Below are positions 20,264 to 22,124 of a stretch of 22,124 nt of DNA, piece after piece. A program made the translations under genes and the position numbers. This DNA comes from an uncultured Robinsoniella sp. (GTDB taxonomy: Bacteria > Bacillota > Clostridia > Lachnospirales > Lachnospiraceae): contig UQGG01000083.1 in assembly GCA_900540475.1 (NCBI GenBank), forward strand, positions 1-22,124, given 5' to 3'. The notes below the pieces were generated by a model that did no database searches, was not told the origin of the DNA, and was given only the letters and a program-made list of their open reading frames with translations. How positions within the stretch are numbered: the stretch's first letter is position 1; the number at the start of each line of letters is the position of its first letter.

Positions 20264-22036
20264 CTACTGCAGCGGCGCTCCGATGACAATCTCGGCACCG
20301 CCCTCCTCCTTATTCTGTATCCGGAAGATCAAATCACCTCCATTCAGCAGATACAGGCGGGCGAAGGTATTTAAAAGCCCCATCCCTCCGATCCGCATCT
20401 CTACATTCTGGTAATTGGTAGAAAGATCTTCTTTCAACTGTTTCATTTTCTCTTCCAGATTCTTCTTAATTTCCGGTGAAAATCCTTCTCCATTGTCACT
20501 CACTCTGATATACCAGTGTTTTTCATCCCGATAACTGTTCACAGATATCTTCATAATACCGCTGATATTTTTAAATCCGTGGTTGATGCTGTTCTCCACC
20601 AGCTGCTGAACAACCAGCTTGGGCAATACCTGGTTTTCGATAGTCTTATCCAGCTCCATGGTATATTCCAGCTTGTGTTTATAACGATATTTCAGCAAAG
20701 AGAAATATAATTCCAGGTAGGTGATTTCCGCTTTCAGCGTGGCATATTTCTCTTTTGTGTCGGTGGAATACCTTAGCATTCCCGCCAGCTCATCACAGAT
20801 ATCACAGATCACCTCATCATCATTCAGACTCCCTCTGCCTGAGATTACATTCAGGACATTATAGATAAAATGTGGATTGACCTGTGCCTGAAGAACGTCA
20901 AACTGGGTCTGGAGCTGCAGCGTGGACAGCTGCTTTTCCCGCTGGATTGCCGTGTGAAGACGGCTTCTCATGTCCTCATACACCTGTCCCATCTTCCGGA
21001 ATTCATCATTGCCGTCTTTCAGATCCAGGTTCATCGACTGGGTTAAGGTTTCCAGGCTGGTATTCTGGATAGCCTCCTGCAGCTGGATCATGGGCTTCGT
21101 CAGATGCCTGGTGGAAACTGTTACATATAACAGAGAAAATAGCAGCATGCCGCCAATGAGAAAAAAGCTCATATATACCACATAGGAAGAATCTTCCTGA
21201 ATGACCGAACTGCTTTTATATGCCAGAACCGTAGTCCCGGTATCTTTGTTGTACTCGCCCACCGCCAGATATCCGGCGCCTCCGCTTCCCTTGAAGGTAT
21301 CTGCCGGAATATGATCCTGACGCAGAAGGCTTCTGCAGAAATCCAGATCCAGGTCCCGGTTCTGATAAATGATTTCCCCGTCATTATCCAGCAGACATAC
21401 GTTCAAATCTTCATCTGCCTGCTGCAGTTTTAACTGCATATCCGCAAGGCTCATCTGGACCTCGATATATCCCATATTTTTTCCCTGGATTTCTTTTACG
21501 ACCGACAGCACCTTAAGATCCTCTTTGTCTCCCCAGGTATCCTTATGTACACCCAGGATTGTGAATGTACCCTGATTTGCCTTTGCCCGTTCGTACCAGG
21601 GCATCTTTTTATAGTCCAGATGCCTGCGGATTTTCCGGTTATCCATGTTATGGTTAGCAATAGGTTCACAGTTATCGTTACAGAATACCACCCGGTAAAA
21701 TTTTTTGCTGATATAATCATTATTTTCCTGAGACAAAATCGTATCTTCTGCATTCAGGAAATACCTCTCCGTCGTTTCAGACCGTTCCATTGTGGAAATG
21801 GTAGTAATCGCCGTCAAAGTGTCCGCATCGCTAAGCAGATAGTAGCTCACATCCTTCATAGTCTGAATCATCTCATCATATTGCTGGCTCAACTGCTTGA
21901 CGCTGACAGAAAGATTCTGCATTTCCCTCTCTTTTATTTTTTCCATACTGATGGAGTAATAGATATATCCGGCTACGATTGCGGTCAGAACCCCCAGGAT
22001 TGCATAGACCGTTCTCATTTTAGTCTGAAATTTCAT
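20264..22036 (-). CDS. YesM-type sensor histidine kinase (His_kinase family, HAMP-linked)
   Basis: 590 residues; the strong purine box GGGAGGGGGAG lies just before the ATG (22034-22036). Residues 8-28 and ~285-307 are membrane helices enclosing a ~255-residue extracytoplasmic sensor of the double-Cache type (DYKKMPWYERAKANQG and GYIEVQMSLADM are typical Cache stretches). A HAMP linker follows (STRHLTKPMIQLQEAI, ~308-360), then QAQVNPHFIYNVLNVI with phospho-acceptor His389. The ATPase domain has LVVQQLVENSINHGF (N box), VSDNGEGF and IGGMGLLNTFARLYL. This is the His_kinase/YesM subgroup with a degenerate G2 box, normal for it. It phosphorylates the YesN-type regulator encoded next. Likely signal: a saccharide or a binding protein carrying one. 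First gene of the three-gene module. Confidence 0.92.
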   Translation of the reverse strand: MKFQTKMRTVYAILGVLTAIVAGYIYYSISMEKIKEREMQNLSVSVKQLSQQYDEMIQTMKDVSYYLLSDADTLTAITTISTMERSETTERYFLNAEDTILSQENNDYISKKFYRVVFCNDNCEPIANHNMDNRKIRRHLDYKKMPWYERAKANQGTFTILGVHKDTWGDKEDLKVLSVVKEIQGKNMGYIEVQMSLADMQLKLQQADEDLNVCLLDNDGEIIYQNRDLDLDFCRSLLRQDHIPADTFKGSGGAGYLAVGEYNKDTGTTVLAYKSSSVIQEDSSYVVYMSFFLIGGMLLFSLLYVTVSTRHLTKPMIQLQEAIQNTSLETLTQSMNLDLKDGNDEFRKMGQVYEDMRSRLHTAIQREKQLSTLQLQTQFDVLQAQVNPHFIYNVLNVISGRGSLNDDEVICDICDELAGMLRYSTDTKEKYATLKAEITYLELYFSLLKYRYKHKLEYTMELDKTIENQVLPKLVVQQLVENSINHGFKNISGIMKISVNSYRDEKHWYIRVSDNGEGFSPEIKKNLEEKMKQLKEDLSTNYQNVEMRIGGMGLLNTFARLYLLNGGDLIFRIQNKEEGGAEIVIGAPLQ

Positions 22037-22065
22037 TTAGCTCCCCCTCCCAGAGAATCTTTTCA

Positions 22066-22094
22066 TCTGTACTAGTGTAGCAACTAGTTGTCAA
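22066..22094 (-). promoter_or_regulatory. Promoter of the YesM/YesN/hydrolase module with overlapping ACTAGT repeats
   Basis: Minus strand: consensus TTGACA (22089-22094), 17-bp spacer and a poor -10 TACAGA (22066-22071). The spacer carries two ACTAGT copies (22071-22076 and 22083-22088, 12-bp period). The second is part of the perfect palindrome CAACTAGTTG (22081-22090), which overlaps the -35. A good -35 with a poor -10 and covering repeats suggests regulation. Confidence 0.5.
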
Positions 22095-22124
22095 AAATGT
22101 TTTAGTGTGTTAATGTTAAATAAA

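Noticed and set aside
21545..22075. 176-codon plus-strand frame over the YesM-type kinase
   Set aside because: It runs antisense to the Cache sensor region. Composition is shadow-like and no start signals are seen.

Overview
The window looks like a chromosomal segment of a spore-forming, low-to-moderate GC anaerobic Firmicute, most likely a Lachnospiraceae member. The reasons are a forespore-type gene (yyaC), AGGAGG-type ribosome binding sites throughout, a split transketolase, YesM/YesN-type and VanR/VanS-type signalling, and a CvpA / DUF5711-like / LysM envelope cluster. Almost all sequence is coding. There are 17 protein genes, and no tRNA, rRNA, CRISPR or insertion sequence inside the window.

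Left part (1-5500). The first ~130 bases hold a strong stable-RNA-type promoter on the minus strand (A/T-rich UP-like tract, TTGACA, 17 bp, TAACAT) with a leader resembling rRNA leader or spacer sequence, so an rrn operon probably begins just outside the window. Next come three minus-strand membrane-protein genes: a LysM protein with a cytoplasmic MPN-like domain lacking the JAMM metal motif, a DUF5711-like beta-propeller protein, and a CvpA-family protein carrying a 3 x 14-residue repeat insert. Divergent from them is yyaC, behind a good sigma-F/G-like forespore promoter. It converges with, and overlaps by 109 nt, an HD-domain phosphohydrolase gene.

Central carbon block (5600-10400, all minus strand). 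In transcription order: a maltose/galactoside-type O-acetyltransferase, a LacI-family regulator, transaldolase (Lys85, and Phe131 rather than Tyr, so transaldolase rather than fructose-6-phosphate aldolase), and transketolase N- and C-terminal subunits. Together the last three form the non-oxidative pentose phosphate branch. Transaldolase and transketolase each have a recognisable promoter. The transaldolase promoter region carries repeated ATTAACAG boxes, and the transketolase mRNA has a ~145-nt highly structured leader.

Signalling block (10400-13000, plus strand). An OmpR/VanR-type response regulator and its sensor kinase overlap. The kinase frame has no ATG start near its beginning. The pair ends at a clear terminator.

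Right part (13000-22124). A UroD/MtaA-type methyltransferase gene is divergent from an AraC-family regulator. A bidirectional terminator follows. Then a minus-strand module reads YesM-type sensor kinase, YesN-type AraC response regulator, and a ~1050-residue glycosyl hydrolase (GH106-like). It looks like a glycan-sensing and degradation operon. Its last intergenic gap is an unusual ~12-bp imperfect tandem repeat that becomes the leader of the hydrolase gene.

All family calls come from reading motifs by eye. No database search was run.
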